DNA from: Rhodococcus sp. ABRD24
GTDB lineage: Bacteria > Actinomycetota > Actinomycetes > Mycobacteriales > Mycobacteriaceae
DNA: 64,000 nt
Assembly (NCBI RefSeq): GCF_004328705.1
Contig: NZ_CP035319.1
Span: 2,046,001-2,110,000, forward strand
Reading direction: 5' to 3'
Part shown: piece after piece, positions 41,361 through 50,978 of the stretch
Layout: the number at the start of each line of letters is the position of its first letter
Numbering within the stretch: the stretch's first letter is position 1
The notes under the pieces: generated by a model
What the model was told of the DNA's origin: nothing
Seen by the model: only the letters and a program-made list of their open reading frames with translations
Databases searched by the model: none
Position numbers and translations under genes: made by a program

Positions 41361-43916
41361 GTGACAGGCGAGGGGGAGAACGTGCAGGCGAGGCGGGCGG
41401 TGCGGGCGGAACAGTCGCTGCTCGCCAGGCCCCGCCTGTCCGGACTGCTCCTCGACCCACCGGCTTTGGCCGTGATCCGTGGGCCACGCGGTTCCGGCAA
41501 GTCGGCGCTGCTGTCTACATGGCTCACCTCCGACGCCGCACCGGCCGATCCCGTCGTCGCCGGGTCGCCGGATCCCGACATCACGGCCGACCGCTACTGG
41601 CAGGCGGTCGTGCACAGCCTCGCCAACGCACTCGAGGCCGATTCCACCGACCCCGTGGTGTTGGTTCTCGACGACATCGACCGGATTGGTGACCCGGAGA
41701 CCGAATCACGCATCCTCGACATGCTGCACCTGCACGATCGGCTGCACGTCGTGCTCACCGCCCGGGACACCAGCGTGTTCGGCGATCCCGGTGCATCGGA
41801 CGTCGACCATGTGGTGATCTCGCCGTCCGATCTGCTGTTCACCCCCGACGAGTCGCACAACGTGCTGAAGGATCGCGGGGTCGATCTGCCGCCGCACCTG
41901 CTCGAGCTCGTCCAGGACGTCACGGGCGGATTTCCGCCGCTGGTGCGGGCCGCCGCGACTGTCGCGCGCCCGTTCGACTCCGACTACGCCCAGAACCGGG
42001 AGCTCGCGCGGCTCGCCCTGGAACGGTCCATCGACAGATACGTCGACCGGGAGATTCTCGGCGATCCCGAACTGGCCGAACGGCGGGAGCTGATCTTTAC
42101 CGCCTCCGCGGCACGGGTCCTCACCGAAGCCGCTCTCACGGCCCTGACCGGTGACGATGACGCGGCCCGGCACCTTCGCGCGCTGGAATCGGCGGGTGTG
42201 CTGAGCCGCTCGCTGTGGCCGAACGACGACGAGTGGCAGTTCCCCCGCGCGATCCGTGAGTCGCTGATGCGCACAGTGCGACTCGAGTCCCCCGCCGGCC
42301 CGCTGCGGGCGCCCGGCGAGCTCGCACGCTGGTTCCTGTCGCGACAAGAACCAGCACAGGCGCTCGTCCATGCACTCGACGCACACGACTGGGAGCTCGC
42401 GATGTCTACTCTCCGGTCGAACTGGGCGGAGTTGGTCTCGCAACACTTCCAGCTGGTGCGGGAGGCGCTCCTGTTGTTGCCCGCCGATATCGCCGAGGGC
42501 GAGCCGTCGATCAGCGCCGGCCGTGAGCTGTTCCTCCGCCTCGGCTCGGACCTGACTCGGTTTCCGGAATCAACCCCTGTGGACGCCGACGCACTCGAGG
42601 CCCTCGGCCGCACCCAGGATGCCTCGGACGCGCTCGCTGTGAGCAGCGTACAGTCGCTCATCCTGCGAGTCTCCGGCAACTTCGCGCAGGCCTCCGAGCT
42701 CAGCATCCGGCTGGCCACGCTGGGTGACACCGCGGTCGAGTTCCAGAACGACGCCGTCGCGGATTTCCTCCCCCTCCTGCGCCTGCAGTGGGGCATCACC
42801 CACCAGTTGCACGGCAACCTGACCCGCGCGTCGATGGAGTTCCGCCGCGCCTTCACCAGCAACCGTCCGGCCGGCACGGACTTCATCGCCCGCAACGCCG
42901 CAGGCAGCATCGCCCTCAACTACGCGTTGGCCGGCGAGCTTACCCACGCCGAGTCCTGGCTCGAGAAAGAACAGCGGTACGAGGACGCGTCGACCTGGAT
43001 CTCGTCGATGGTCCGAGTCGGTGGCCTGGTGGCGGGCGCGTTGGTCGCGCTCGACCGGATGGAGGTCCACGTCGCGGCGAAGATCCTCGCGGATCTGGGC
43101 GACCTACCCGACGACGAGGAGCTGTGGGCATTCGCGGTCTACGCGCACTGCCAGCTCGCGCTTGTGTCCGGAACCGCCGAACAAGGACTCGACCGGCTAC
43201 ACCGCGCCACCGCGGTGTACGACCGGTGGTTCACGCCCTGCTCCGTCGCGGCGCCGCTCCTCGCCGCGGCCGAGGCGGAACTGTTGTCGGCGCTCGGCCA
43301 GGGCAACGAGGCGCGGGCGGCTATCGAAGGCGCCCGCGGACAGGGACCGTGGACGACGATTGCCCGGGCTCGGGTAGATCTGTCGAGTGGCAACCCGGCG
43401 TCCGCACTTGCAGATTGCGCACGAGCGGTGGTGTCGGACTGCCCGCACCCACGGGTCCGGATGGAATCGGCGCTGATCCAGGCGGCCGCTCACCTCGATC
43501 TGTCGAACAAGACCCGGGCCAGGGCGATGCTGCAGCGCGCCGTCGCGCTGTCCGGGCAGACGGGACTGGTCCGCCCGTACGCCTCGCAGCCGGCCGGGCG
43601 GATCGCGCAGTTGTCGGAACTGGAGGTGGCACTACCGGAGAACTGGCTGACCGCGACACCTCCGCCCGACCGGGCGGTGTTCCCCGACGTCATCAAGCTC
43701 ATCCAGATCAGCGACCGGGAGTCAGCGGTCCTCGCCGCCCTGACCGAGTCGCCGGCCGTCGCGGACATCGCGGCCCGACTGTACGTCTCACAGAACACCG
43801 TCAAGAGCCAGCTCCGCAGTCTGTACCGCAAATTGGGCGTGCACTCGCGAGCCGACGCACTTACGACGGCAATCAAGCTCGGCCTGCTGAGTTCTGGGCA
43901 CGACGCCGACGCCTGA
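41361..43916 (+). CDS. LAL-type LuxR-family transcriptional regulator
   Basis: An 851-residue STAND/MalT-like regulator. The N-terminal ATPase has Walker A IRGPRGSGKSALL (about residues 37-49) and Walker B VVLVLDDIDRIGD. The middle is a long helical repeat region, as in LAL proteins. The C-terminus is a LuxR helix-turn-helix: SDRESAVLAALTESPAVADI, AARLYVSQNTVKSQLRSLYR and KLGVHSRADA. The GTG at 41361 has an excellent ribosome site; the frame is open for another 99 bases with no better start. It probably senses a small molecule and activates nearby genes, perhaps the pirins downstream. Confidence 0.88.
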   Translation: MTGEGENVQARRAVRAEQSLLARPRLSGLLLDPPALAVIRGPRGSGKSALLSTWLTSDAAPADPVVAGSPDPDITADRYWQAVVHSLANALEADSTDPVVLVLDDIDRIGDPETESRILDMLHLHDRLHVVLTARDTSVFGDPGASDVDHVVISPSDLLFTPDESHNVLKDRGVDLPPHLLELVQDVTGGFPPLVRAAATVARPFDSDYAQNRELARLALERSIDRYVDREILGDPELAERRELIFTASAARVLTEAALTALTGDDDAARHLRALESAGVLSRSLWPNDDEWQFPRAIRESLMRTVRLESPAGPLRAPGELARWFLSRQEPAQALVHALDAHDWELAMSTLRSNWAELVSQHFQLVREALLLLPADIAEGEPSISAGRELFLRLGSDLTRFPESTPVDADALEALGRTQDASDALAVSSVQSLILRVSGNFAQASELSIRLATLGDTAVEFQNDAVADFLPLLRLQWGITHQLHGNLTRASMEFRRAFTSNRPAGTDFIARNAAGSIALNYALAGELTHAESWLEKEQRYEDASTWISSMVRVGGLVAGALVALDRMEVHVAAKILADLGDLPDDEELWAFAVYAHCQLALVSGTAEQGLDRLHRATAVYDRWFTPCSVAAPLLAAAEAELLSALGQGNEARAAIEGARGQGPWTTIARARVDLSSGNPASALADCARAVVSDCPHPRVRMESALIQAAAHLDLSNKTRARAMLQRAVALSGQTGLVRPYASQPAGRIAQLSELEVALPENWLTATPPPDRAVFPDVIKLIQISDRESAVLAALTESPAVADIAARLYVSQNTVKSQLRSLYRKLGVHSRADALTTAIKLGLLSSGHDADA

Positions 43917-43983
43917 CGCGGCAACCCGTTCCGTTGATGGGCGGGGAATAGACGCGCATGTGAGGCGTTGAGCTAAGGTGAAC

Positions 43984-44001
43984 TAGTTGAATCCTCAACT
44001 A
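43984..44001. promoter_or_regulatory. Palindrome TAGTTGA-N4-TCAACTA upstream of the first pirin gene
   Basis: A perfect inverted repeat with 7-base arms, 20 bases before the pirin start. TTGA-N4-TCAA cores are typical of MarR-family operators. It overlaps the AT-rich stretch expected to hold the promoter, so repression is likely. The cognate regulator is not identified in the window. Confidence 0.65.
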
Positions 44002-44021
44002 CATAACCTGAGGGGTGCCAC

Positions 44022-45077
44022 ATGCCTGCCGTGACCGTCGACAACATCCTCACGCTGCCCCGCATCGAGGTAGCCGACCCGACCGCGATCGACCGTCCCG
44101 TGCTGGACGTCGTCACCGCACCCACCGGATATGAAGGCGAGGGCTTCCCGGTTCGGCGCGCGTTCGCCGGCATCGACCTCCACCACCTCGACCCGTTCAT
44201 CCACATGGACCAGATGGGCGAGGTGAACTACGCCCCCGGAGAGCCCAAGGGCACGCCGTGGCATCCGCATCGCGGCTTCGAGACAGTCACCTACATGATC
44301 GACGGGATCATGGAGCATCAGGATTCCAATGGCGGCGGCGGCACCATCGGTGGCGGCGACACCCAGTGGATGACCGCGGGTGGCGGCATCCTCCACATCG
44401 AGACCCCGCCCGAGCACCTCGTCATGAGCGGCGGCCTGTTCCACGGCGTCCAGCTGTGGGTCAACCTACCCAAGAACAACAAGATGGCCGCACCCCGGTA
44501 CCAGGACATCACCGGCAGCAAGGTCGCACTGCTCTCGAGCCACGACGGCGGCGCGTTGATCCGCGTGATCGCGGGCGAGATCGCCGGCCACCAGGGACCG
44601 GGCTCGACGTACACCCCGATCGCGCTGTCACACACCACGGTCGCGCCGGGCGCAAGCGTCACACTGCCGTGGAACCGCGGCTTCAACGCACTCGTCTACG
44701 TGCTGGCGGGGGACGGATTCGTCGGCGTCGATCGTCGGCCGATCTCGTCCGGACAGACCGCAGTGTTCGGACGCGGCGAGCGAAGCGACGGGGGATTTCA
44801 CAGCGGCGAGCGAAGCGACGGGGGATTTCACAGCGGCGAGCGAAGCGACGGGGGACCATACAGCGGCGACACGATCACGATCACCGCCGCGAACACCCAG
44901 GACTCACGCACCGAGTCGCTCGAGGTGTTCATCCTGGGCGGGCGGCCCATCCGTGAGCCCATCGCGATGGCCGGCCCGTTCGTGATGAACACCAAGGCCG
45001 AGGTCATGCAGGCGTTCGAGGACTACCAAGCCGGTCGACTGGGCTCCGTTCCCGCGGCCCACGAGAGCCTCGACTGA
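44022..45077 (+). CDS. Pirin-family protein with an inserted tandem repeat
   Basis: A 351-residue bicupin of the pirin family. The metal site in cupin 1 is HPHRGFETVTYMIDG with GGILHIETPPE. Bacterial pirins bind iron and some act as quercetinases or redox sensors; the role here is open. Near residue 252 there are three copies of a ten-residue unit, GERSDGGFHS twice and GERSDGGPYS once, between the second cupin strands. They are encoded by the 30-base repeats at 44775-44864. The unit is not part of normal pirin and adds a flexible loop. The protein is therefore longer than usual (about 290-320). Confidence 0.9.
   Translation: MPAVTVDNILTLPRIEVADPTAIDRPVLDVVTAPTGYEGEGFPVRRAFAGIDLHHLDPFIHMDQMGEVNYAPGEPKGTPWHPHRGFETVTYMIDGIMEHQDSNGGGGTIGGGDTQWMTAGGGILHIETPPEHLVMSGGLFHGVQLWVNLPKNNKMAAPRYQDITGSKVALLSSHDGGALIRVIAGEIAGHQGPGSTYTPIALSHTTVAPGASVTLPWNRGFNALVYVLAGDGFVGVDRRPISSGQTAVFGRGERSDGGFHSGERSDGGFHSGERSDGGPYSGDTITITAANTQDSRTESLEVFILGGRPIREPIAMAGPFVMNTKAEVMQAFEDYQAGRLGSVPAAHESLD
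44775..44864 (+). repeat. Three tandem 30-base repeats inside the pirin gene
   Basis: Units at 44775-44804, 44805-44834 and 44835-44864. The first two are identical and the third differs near its end. Each begins GGCGAGCGAAGCGACGGGGG and keeps the frame. The motif GCGAGCGAAGCGA resembles repeat families seen between actinobacterial genes, so this may be a mobile short repeat that entered a coding region. Confidence 0.9.
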
Positions 45078-45283
45078 TTCTCGCCTGAGCGACCAATTAT
45101 ACTGGCGGGCAACCGATCACGGGTGTCGGCGACCATAACTCCTCGATCGCCGATTCCGTCACTCGTCCGTGAACACTCCGAGACCGAACCGACACCACTG
45201 ATTCGACGCGGAAGACCCCCACTTCGTACGCTGGGCTCGACAGTGCGTGCGCCCGACAGCGACTGTCACCGAGGAGGACCGCA

Positions 45284-46048
45284 ATGACCGCACTCACGAC
45301 CCCCCACATCGACGTCCACCGCGCGGGCGACCGCCTGAAGACCAAGATCCCGTGGCTGGACTCGAAGCACTCGTTCTCATTCGGACACCACTACGACCCG
45401 GACAACACTCATCACGGTCTGCTGCTCGTCAACAACGACGACACCGTCCAGCCCGGTCAGGGTTTCGACACCCACCCACACAAGGACATGGAGATCGTCA
45501 CCTGGGTCCTGCGCGGGTCGCTGGTGCACCAGGACTCCATCGGCCACTCCGGCGTGATCTACCCCGGGCTGGCGCAGCGGATGAGCGCAGGAACCGGCAT
45601 CCTGCACTCGGAGAAGAACGACTCGTGGCGGCTCGAGGGCGACGAACACAGCGATCCTGTGCACTTCGTCCAGATGTGGGTGGTGCCCGACGAGGCCGGT
45701 ATCGCGCCCGGGTACGAGCAGCTCGAGATCGATGCCGAGCTGCTCTCCGGCGCCCTCGTCCCAGTCGCGTCGGGCATGCGCGAACACCGCGATCATGCCG
45801 CAATTCGCATCCACAACAAGCATGCGTCGCTGCACGTCGCACGCCTGCAGCCAGGCAAGCCGGTGCGGGTGCCCGAGGCACTGTTCGTACACGTCTTCGT
45901 CGCACGGGGCACTGCGGAGATGGAGGGTGTCGGCACGATCTATGAGGGTGACGCCGTCCGGCTCAGCACATCCGGCGGGCAGACACTGTCCACTGACAGC
46001 GCCGCGGAGGTCCTCATCTGGGAGATGCACGCACGTATCGGGAACTGA
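45284..46048 (+). CDS. Pirin-family protein (YhhW-like)
   Basis: A 254-residue pirin. Cupin 1 has the metal motif DTHPHKDMEIVTWVLRG and MSAGTGILHSEKN. The N-terminal SFSFGHHYDPDNTHHGLLLV is typical of the YhhW type, whose E. coli member has quercetin 2,3-dioxygenase activity in vitro. A strong GAGGAGG ribosome site precedes the ATG. It lies about 200 bases behind the first pirin on the same strand. The two differ in length and are not recent duplicates. Confidence 0.92.
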   Translation: MTALTTPHIDVHRAGDRLKTKIPWLDSKHSFSFGHHYDPDNTHHGLLLVNNDDTVQPGQGFDTHPHKDMEIVTWVLRGSLVHQDSIGHSGVIYPGLAQRMSAGTGILHSEKNDSWRLEGDEHSDPVHFVQMWVVPDEAGIAPGYEQLEIDAELLSGALVPVASGMREHRDHAAIRIHNKHASLHVARLQPGKPVRVPEALFVHVFVARGTAEMEGVGTIYEGDAVRLSTSGGQTLSTDSAAEVLIWEMHARIGN

Positions 46049-46132
46049 GATGCGGCGCGTGAACCCCGACCACGGGCGCGGCGAACTGGGCAGCGGTTCG
46101 GCGACGGTGAGCTGTGGTGGTACACAGAACGA

Positions 46133-47056
46133 ATGACCACCGCTGCCGAAGATGTGCGCCCAGCCCCCGAGTTGCTCGACCGGCTCAACCTGCTGATGGG
46201 AGTGCAAGTACGTGAGCTGCGGCCCGGGCACCTCGTCCTCGCCCAGGAGGTGGGGCCGCGGTTCCACGACCACCGCGGCCACACCGTCCTGGGGTCGATG
46301 GGCGTACTCACCGACGCGTGCCCTGGCGGGGCGCTCGGTAACTCGGTCCCGAAGGGCGTCGGGGTGGTGCTGTCGCAGGTGTCGGCGACGCTGGCCGCAC
46401 CGATGCCCGCGCACGGCACCATCGTCGCGACCGGTGACGCCGTCCACCTCGATGCCGACAGCGGTATGGGCCTGGCGTCGGGCGTCATGCACGACGGAGA
46501 CGGCAATGTCGTCGCCGTGCTGCAGTCCCGGAGCGTCCTCGTCACCCGCCCTCGCGCCAACGCCGACGCGGTGCTCAGCGGGGAAAGGCTACCCGTCCCC
46601 GCGCCCGAGCCCTGCGCCGCCGCCGACGAACTCGCCGGACGCAGCGGGCTCGACATCGTCGACGACATCGCATCCGAGCGCATCGCCCGCGGCCCGCTCG
46701 CCGGCCTGCTCGATCTGCGCCTCACCGATGTCGAACGCGGCAACCTCACCGCATCGTTCACGCCTCTGGACTGGATGAGCAATCCGCTCGGATCGATACA
46801 GGGCGGCATCCTGATCAGCGCCGCTGATCTGATCAACGGGCTCGTCGCGCAGACGCTGACGGCCGCCGACCAGCAGTACCGAATCCTCGACCTGCGGATC
46901 GACTTCATCCGCTCTCCCGCCACCGACGGCCCCCCGATCACCGCCGAGGCAGAGGTGGTGCGGGCCGGGCGACGATTGGCGCTCATCGAATCCCGGCTCG
47001 TCGACGGCTCCGGTCAGACGCTGATCCGGGCGTCCGCGAGTGCGCAGCTGCTGTAA
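46133..47056 (+). CDS. Double hotdog-fold acyl-CoA thioesterase (PaaI-like)
   Basis: A 307-residue protein with two hotdog domains in tandem. The first has HTVLGSMGVLTDACPGGAL and ends SRSVLVTRPR. The second has NPLGSIQGGILISAADLING and LDLRIDFIRSPATDGP. The second domain keeps the PaaI-style acidic residue after the GGIL helix (AADL). It should hydrolyse acyl-CoA, with unknown chain type. It follows the second pirin by about 80 bases and may share a transcript. A weak hairpin at 47085 separates it from the convergent LPMO gene. Confidence 0.82.
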   Translation: MTTAAEDVRPAPELLDRLNLLMGVQVRELRPGHLVLAQEVGPRFHDHRGHTVLGSMGVLTDACPGGALGNSVPKGVGVVLSQVSATLAAPMPAHGTIVATGDAVHLDADSGMGLASGVMHDGDGNVVAVLQSRSVLVTRPRANADAVLSGERLPVPAPEPCAAADELAGRSGLDIVDDIASERIARGPLAGLLDLRLTDVERGNLTASFTPLDWMSNPLGSIQGGILISAADLINGLVAQTLTAADQQYRILDLRIDFIRSPATDGPPITAEAEVVRAGRRLALIESRLVDGSGQTLIRASASAQLL

Positions 47057-47084
47057 TCAGTCGCCCGCCTTATCGGCCACTCTC

Positions 47085-47108
47085 CAAACCGGCGTCCAAG
47101 ACGGTTTG
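47085..47108. terminator. Short hairpin between convergent genes
   Basis: CAAACCG (47085-47091) pairs with CGGTTTG (47102-47108) over a 10-base loop, between the thioesterase stop and the LPMO stop. The stem is only seven pairs and no T-run follows, so termination is a guess. Confidence 0.4.
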
Positions 47109-47111
47109 CGG

Positions 47112-48473
47112 TCAGACCAGCTTCCAGAGTGACGGGGCGTTGATCCAGTTCGGATCGCCCACACCCCGATAGGACTGCACGCACTCGTAGGTCCGACCAC
47201 CGTGGGTGACCCGGTCTCCCTTCACGTATGCAGCCCGGGCGTTCCACGTCCCAATCGGCTGGGTGGGGGTAGAACCCGTGGCCTTCGTGGTGACGGTGAA
47301 CGGCGTCCCCGCCGTTGCATTGCCGGCCGCGTCGAACGCGACCACCCGGTAGCGGTACGTGGTGGAGGCGGCGAGCCCTGTGCTCTCGAACGTGGTGCCG
47401 GTGGTGGTGCCGACCTTGGCGAACGTATCCGCCGTCCCGGCGGGTGCCCGCAGCACGTCGTAGTGGTGGACGCCGACGTTGTCGGTGGCGGCCGTCCACA
47501 TCAGCGAGACGCTCGACGAGGTGGTACCCATCGAGTGCAACCCGGTGGGTGCGCTCGGCGCGGTCACGTCGACGGCCGGAACCGCGGCGGTGGTCACGGT
47601 GACCGCCGCACTGTCACCCGACACGTTGCCGGCCGCGTCAACGGCCCGAATCGTGTAGCTGTACCGGGTCGACGGCGCGAGGCCGGTGTCGGTGTACGTC
47701 GGGCCCGTGGACACTCCGACCTGGTGGCCGTTCCGGAACACTCGGTAGCCGGCGACGCCTACGTTGTCCGACGCCGTAGCCCACGACAACCGGACCGAGC
47801 CTGCCGTCACATCGCCCGCAACGGGGTCCGAAGGAGCCGAGGGCGCCGTCGTATCCGCCGGCGGCGTCCCGGAATCCACGATGTCGAGGTCGATGGCGTT
47901 GTAGAACGCGTTGGAGGTGTCGGCAATGTCCCACACCGCGTAGACCACGTGGTAGCCCTTGCGATCTGCCGGAATCGCAATGGTGTGGGTCGGATTCGAT
48001 GACGCCGCCGAACCATCGTGCTGCACCGTGGTGATCAGCTCGAGCTCGCTGCGGGTGAGCGGCGCATTCGGATCCCACCCGGTCTTGGTGATGTAGTAGC
48101 GCCACTGCGACGTCCGATGCGGAGCGGTGAAGGTCCACGTGAACTGGTTGGGGCCGGACCGGACCCGGTTCTTGTACCAGCGGGTCGACGACTGTTCATC
48201 GAGGTTGCCTCCGAACAGACCGCCAGCGGAGGCCAACTTCCCGTCCACGGGTCCGGCCTGCGGGAAGCCCTTGGGCGCCTCGAGGCTCTGCGGTTCGTAC
48301 TGCACGGCACCACGGTTGACGTTCTGCGTCGCGGCCTGCCGCGCGACGATGGAACCGCTGACGTAGCCGTGTGCGGAGGCCGTCGAAACCGATCCCAATA
48401 CAACCGCACTCGCGACCAGCAGACCCGCCCCTGCCGTGACAATTCTCTTCAAGCTCCACCCGTTCCCGATCAT
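47112..48473 (-). CDS. AA10 lytic polysaccharide monooxygenase with two FnIII domains and a chitin-binding module
   Basis: A secreted copper enzyme of 453 residues that oxidatively cleaves chitin or cellulose. The signal peptide ends VSTASA, so mature His1 is His35 (AHGYVSG). The second copper ligand is His119 (TAPHRTSQW). Together they form the histidine brace. The catalytic domain ends near residue 200 (AIDLDIVDSG). Two fibronectin type III domains follow (about 209-297 and 304-397), then a small carbohydrate-binding module at 405-453 with W410, Y416, W443 and W450. The ATG at 48473 is used, though its ribosome site is poor and a nearby TTG is possible. Confidence 0.92.
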   Translation of the reverse strand: MIGNGWSLKRIVTAGAGLLVASAVVLGSVSTASAHGYVSGSIVARQAATQNVNRGAVQYEPQSLEAPKGFPQAGPVDGKLASAGGLFGGNLDEQSSTRWYKNRVRSGPNQFTWTFTAPHRTSQWRYYITKTGWDPNAPLTRSELELITTVQHDGSAASSNPTHTIAIPADRKGYHVVYAVWDIADTSNAFYNAIDLDIVDSGTPPADTTAPSAPSDPVAGDVTAGSVRLSWATASDNVGVAGYRVFRNGHQVGVSTGPTYTDTGLAPSTRYSYTIRAVDAAGNVSGDSAAVTVTTAAVPAVDVTAPSAPTGLHSMGTTSSSVSLMWTAATDNVGVHHYDVLRAPAGTADTFAKVGTTTGTTFESTGLAASTTYRYRVVAFDAAGNATAGTPFTVTTKATGSTPTQPIGTWNARAAYVKGDRVTHGGRTYECVQSYRGVGDPNWINAPSLWKLV

Positions 48474-48635
48474 GAGTGCCCGGCAAATCACCCGATTTCG
48501 AAGTGATCTTGCACACGCTTTGGACTGCTGTCAACGGATAGCGGGGCGGCCGGATTCTCCGCCGTCACACGCTCGGACGCTGCACGAATCCGCGACGGCC
48601 GGTCCCGAAACGCGTCGCGGTGTAAAGATGGAGCG

Positions 48636-50594
48636 ATGACGACCGCGCAGCCCTCCGGCATCGACCTCACTCATCTCGACACCGGCATCCGACCGCAGGA
48701 CGATTTGTTCGTCCACGTCAACGGCAAGTGGTTGAACGAATACGAAATCCCCGCCGACCGCGCGGTGGACGGGGCCTTCCGCACGCTGTACGACAAGGCC
48801 GAGGTGGATGTCCAGACGCTCATTCAGGAGGCCTCGGCTTCCGGTGCGGCTCCCGGCTCCGACGCCCAGAAGATCGGCGACCTGTATTCGAGCTTCATGG
48901 CAGCCGACGCGGTCGAAGCCGCCGGGTTGTCACCGATCGCGGACGAACTCGCAGCCGTCGCGGCCGCGGCCGACCGGAGCGAACTGGCTGGGATCGTCGG
49001 ACGCCTGCAGCGCACCGGCGTCGGCGGCGCAATCGGCCAGTACGTCGACACCGACGCCAAGAACTCGGCACGCTACCTGGTGCACTTCACCCAGTCCGGC
49101 ATCGGTCTGCCCGACGAGTCGTACTACCGAGAGGAGAACTACGCCCCGATACGCGAGGCGTACGTTGCGCACATCCGGAAGATGTTCGAGCTGGCCGGGA
49201 TCGAGTACGACGCGCAGCGGGTGTTCGACCTCGAGACGAAGCTCGCGGCCGGTCACTGGGACGTCGTCAAACGCCGCGACGCCGAGCTGAGCTACAACCT
49301 GGTGACGTTGGACGATCTGCATACGCAGTACGGCGGATTCGACTGGGATTCATGGATTTCCGGACTGCAGGCGACGCCGGAACAGCTCGCCGAGATCGTG
49401 GTGCGCCAGCCTGGCTTCGTCGAGTCGTTCACCGAACTGTGGACGTCGAGCGCGATCGAGGACTGGAAGGCGTGGGCCACGTGGCGCATCCTGCACTCGC
49501 GGGCGCCGTACCTGACCGAGGCGATCGTCGCGGAGGACTTCGCGTTCTACGGCAAGACACTCAGCGGCACCGAGGAGAACCGTGAACGCTGGAAGCGCGG
49601 CGTCTCACTGGTACAGGACCTCTTGGGCGAGGCCGTCGGCAAGCTGTACGTCGACCGGCACTTCCCGCCCGAGTCCAAGGCGCGCATGAAGCAGCTGGTG
49701 GCGAACCTGCAGGAAGCGTACCGCCGCAATATCTCCGACCTCGAGTGGATGTCGCCGGAGACCCGGCAGGCTGCGCTCGCGAAGCTCGAGAAGTTCACCC
49801 CGAAGATCGGTTACCCCGACAAGTGGCGGGACTACTCGGCCGTCGAGATCGATCCGGCCGACCTGGTCGGCAACTACCGCAGCGGGTACGCAGCCGAACA
49901 TGACCGCGACATCGCCAAGCTCGGCGGTCCGGTGGACCGCGACGAGTGGTTCATGACGCCGCAGACGGTCAACGCCTACTACAACCCGGGCATGAACGAG
50001 ATCGTTTTTCCCGCAGCGATTCTGCAGCCGCCGTTCTTCGATGCGACGGCTGACGATGCGGCCAACTACGGCGGCATCGGAGCCGTGATCGGGCACGAAA
50101 TCGGGCACGGCTTCGACGACCAGGGCGCCAAGTACGACGGCGACGGCAACATGGTGGACTGGTGGACCGACGACGACCGCACCGAGTTCGGCAAGCGGAC
50201 CAAGGCGCTCATCGAGCAGTACAACGAGTTCGAACCCAAGGACCTGCCGGGCCATCACGTCAACGGCGAGTTCACGATCGGCGAGAACATCGGCGACCTG
50301 GGCGGGCTGTCGATCGCGCTCGCGGCATACCGAATCGCGACCGAGGGCACCGAAGCGCCGGTGCTCGACGAGCTCACCGGGCTGCAGCGCGTGTTCTTCG
50401 GCTGGGCGCAGGTGTGGCGGACCAAGGCGCGCAATGAGGAAGCTATCCGACGCCTGGCCGTCGACCCACACTCGCCGCCGGAGTTCCGCTGCAACGGCGT
50501 GATTCGCAATCTCGACAGCTTCCACGACGCGTTCGGCGTGCAGCCGGGTGACGCACTCTATCTCGAACCCGAGAAGCGCGTGAAGATCTGGTAG
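48636..50594 (+). CDS. M13-family zinc metallopeptidase (neprilysin/Zmp1-like)
   Basis: A 652-residue M13 peptidase without signal peptide. The zinc motif is AVIGHEIGHGFDDQGAKYD (HExxH near residue 487). The third ligand is the Glu in GENIGDLGGLSIA. NAYYNPGMNEIVFPAAILQP is the substrate-binding NAYY block, and FRCNGVIRNLDSFHDAF the C-terminal signature with the stabilising Arg. Mycobacterial Zmp1 (Rv0198c) has the same design and leaves the cell without a classical signal. Length and motif set are complete. A strong hairpin follows the stop. Confidence 0.95.
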   Translation: MTTAQPSGIDLTHLDTGIRPQDDLFVHVNGKWLNEYEIPADRAVDGAFRTLYDKAEVDVQTLIQEASASGAAPGSDAQKIGDLYSSFMAADAVEAAGLSPIADELAAVAAAADRSELAGIVGRLQRTGVGGAIGQYVDTDAKNSARYLVHFTQSGIGLPDESYYREENYAPIREAYVAHIRKMFELAGIEYDAQRVFDLETKLAAGHWDVVKRRDAELSYNLVTLDDLHTQYGGFDWDSWISGLQATPEQLAEIVVRQPGFVESFTELWTSSAIEDWKAWATWRILHSRAPYLTEAIVAEDFAFYGKTLSGTEENRERWKRGVSLVQDLLGEAVGKLYVDRHFPPESKARMKQLVANLQEAYRRNISDLEWMSPETRQAALAKLEKFTPKIGYPDKWRDYSAVEIDPADLVGNYRSGYAAEHDRDIAKLGGPVDRDEWFMTPQTVNAYYNPGMNEIVFPAAILQPPFFDATADDAANYGGIGAVIGHEIGHGFDDQGAKYDGDGNMVDWWTDDDRTEFGKRTKALIEQYNEFEPKDLPGHHVNGEFTIGENIGDLGGLSIALAAYRIATEGTEAPVLDELTGLQRVFFGWAQVWRTKARNEEAIRRLAVDPHSPPEFRCNGVIRNLDSFHDAFGVQPGDALYLEPEKRVKIW

Positions 50595-50603
50595 GCGCTC
50601 CGC

Positions 50604-50651
50604 GCCCGTGCGCGGTTAGGGAGTCTCTGTGCACCCTTACCGCGCACGGGC
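50604..50651. terminator. Strong bidirectional hairpin terminator
   Basis: An 18-base stem with one mismatch, 50604-50621 against 50634-50651 (GCCCGTGCGCGG and CCGCGCACGGGC at the base), with a 12-base loop. It lies between the convergent peptidase and ynfA stops. Confidence 0.9.
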
Positions 50652-50978
50652 CTAGCGTGCATACATGATCACGCCGACGCCGCACAGGCAGATCGCGGCG
50701 CCGATGATGTCGTAGCGGTCGGGGCGGAAGCCGTCCATCACCACCGCCCACAGCAGCGAACCCGCCACGAACACCCCACCGTACGCGGCGAGGATGCGTC
50801 CGAAGTTGGCGTCGGGCTGCAGCGTCGCGACCAGACCATAGATGCCGAGCGCGAGCATGCCGGCACCTACCCACAGCCAGCCGCGGTGCTCGCGGATACC
50901 CTGCCATACCAGCCACGCCCCACCGATCTCGAACAGGGCAGCCAGGACGAACAGCAGGATCGAACGCGTCACGGTCAT
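50652..50978 (-). CDS. ynfA: YnfA/UPF0060 family membrane protein
   Basis: A 108-residue protein with four hydrophobic helices, the size and layout of the UPF0060 family (distant SMR-like transporters). Blocks are [40 protein letters not shown] and [20 protein letters not shown], ending in [17 protein letters not shown]. The ATG at 50978 gives exactly the typical length. E. coli YnfA has been linked to small-molecule efflux; substrate here unknown. Confidence 0.93.
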   Translation of the reverse strand: MTVTRSILLFVLAALFEIGGAWLVWQGIREHRGWLWVGAGMLALGIYGLVATLQPDANFGRILAAYGGVFVAGSLLWAVVMDGFRPDRYDIIGAAICLCGVGVIMYAR

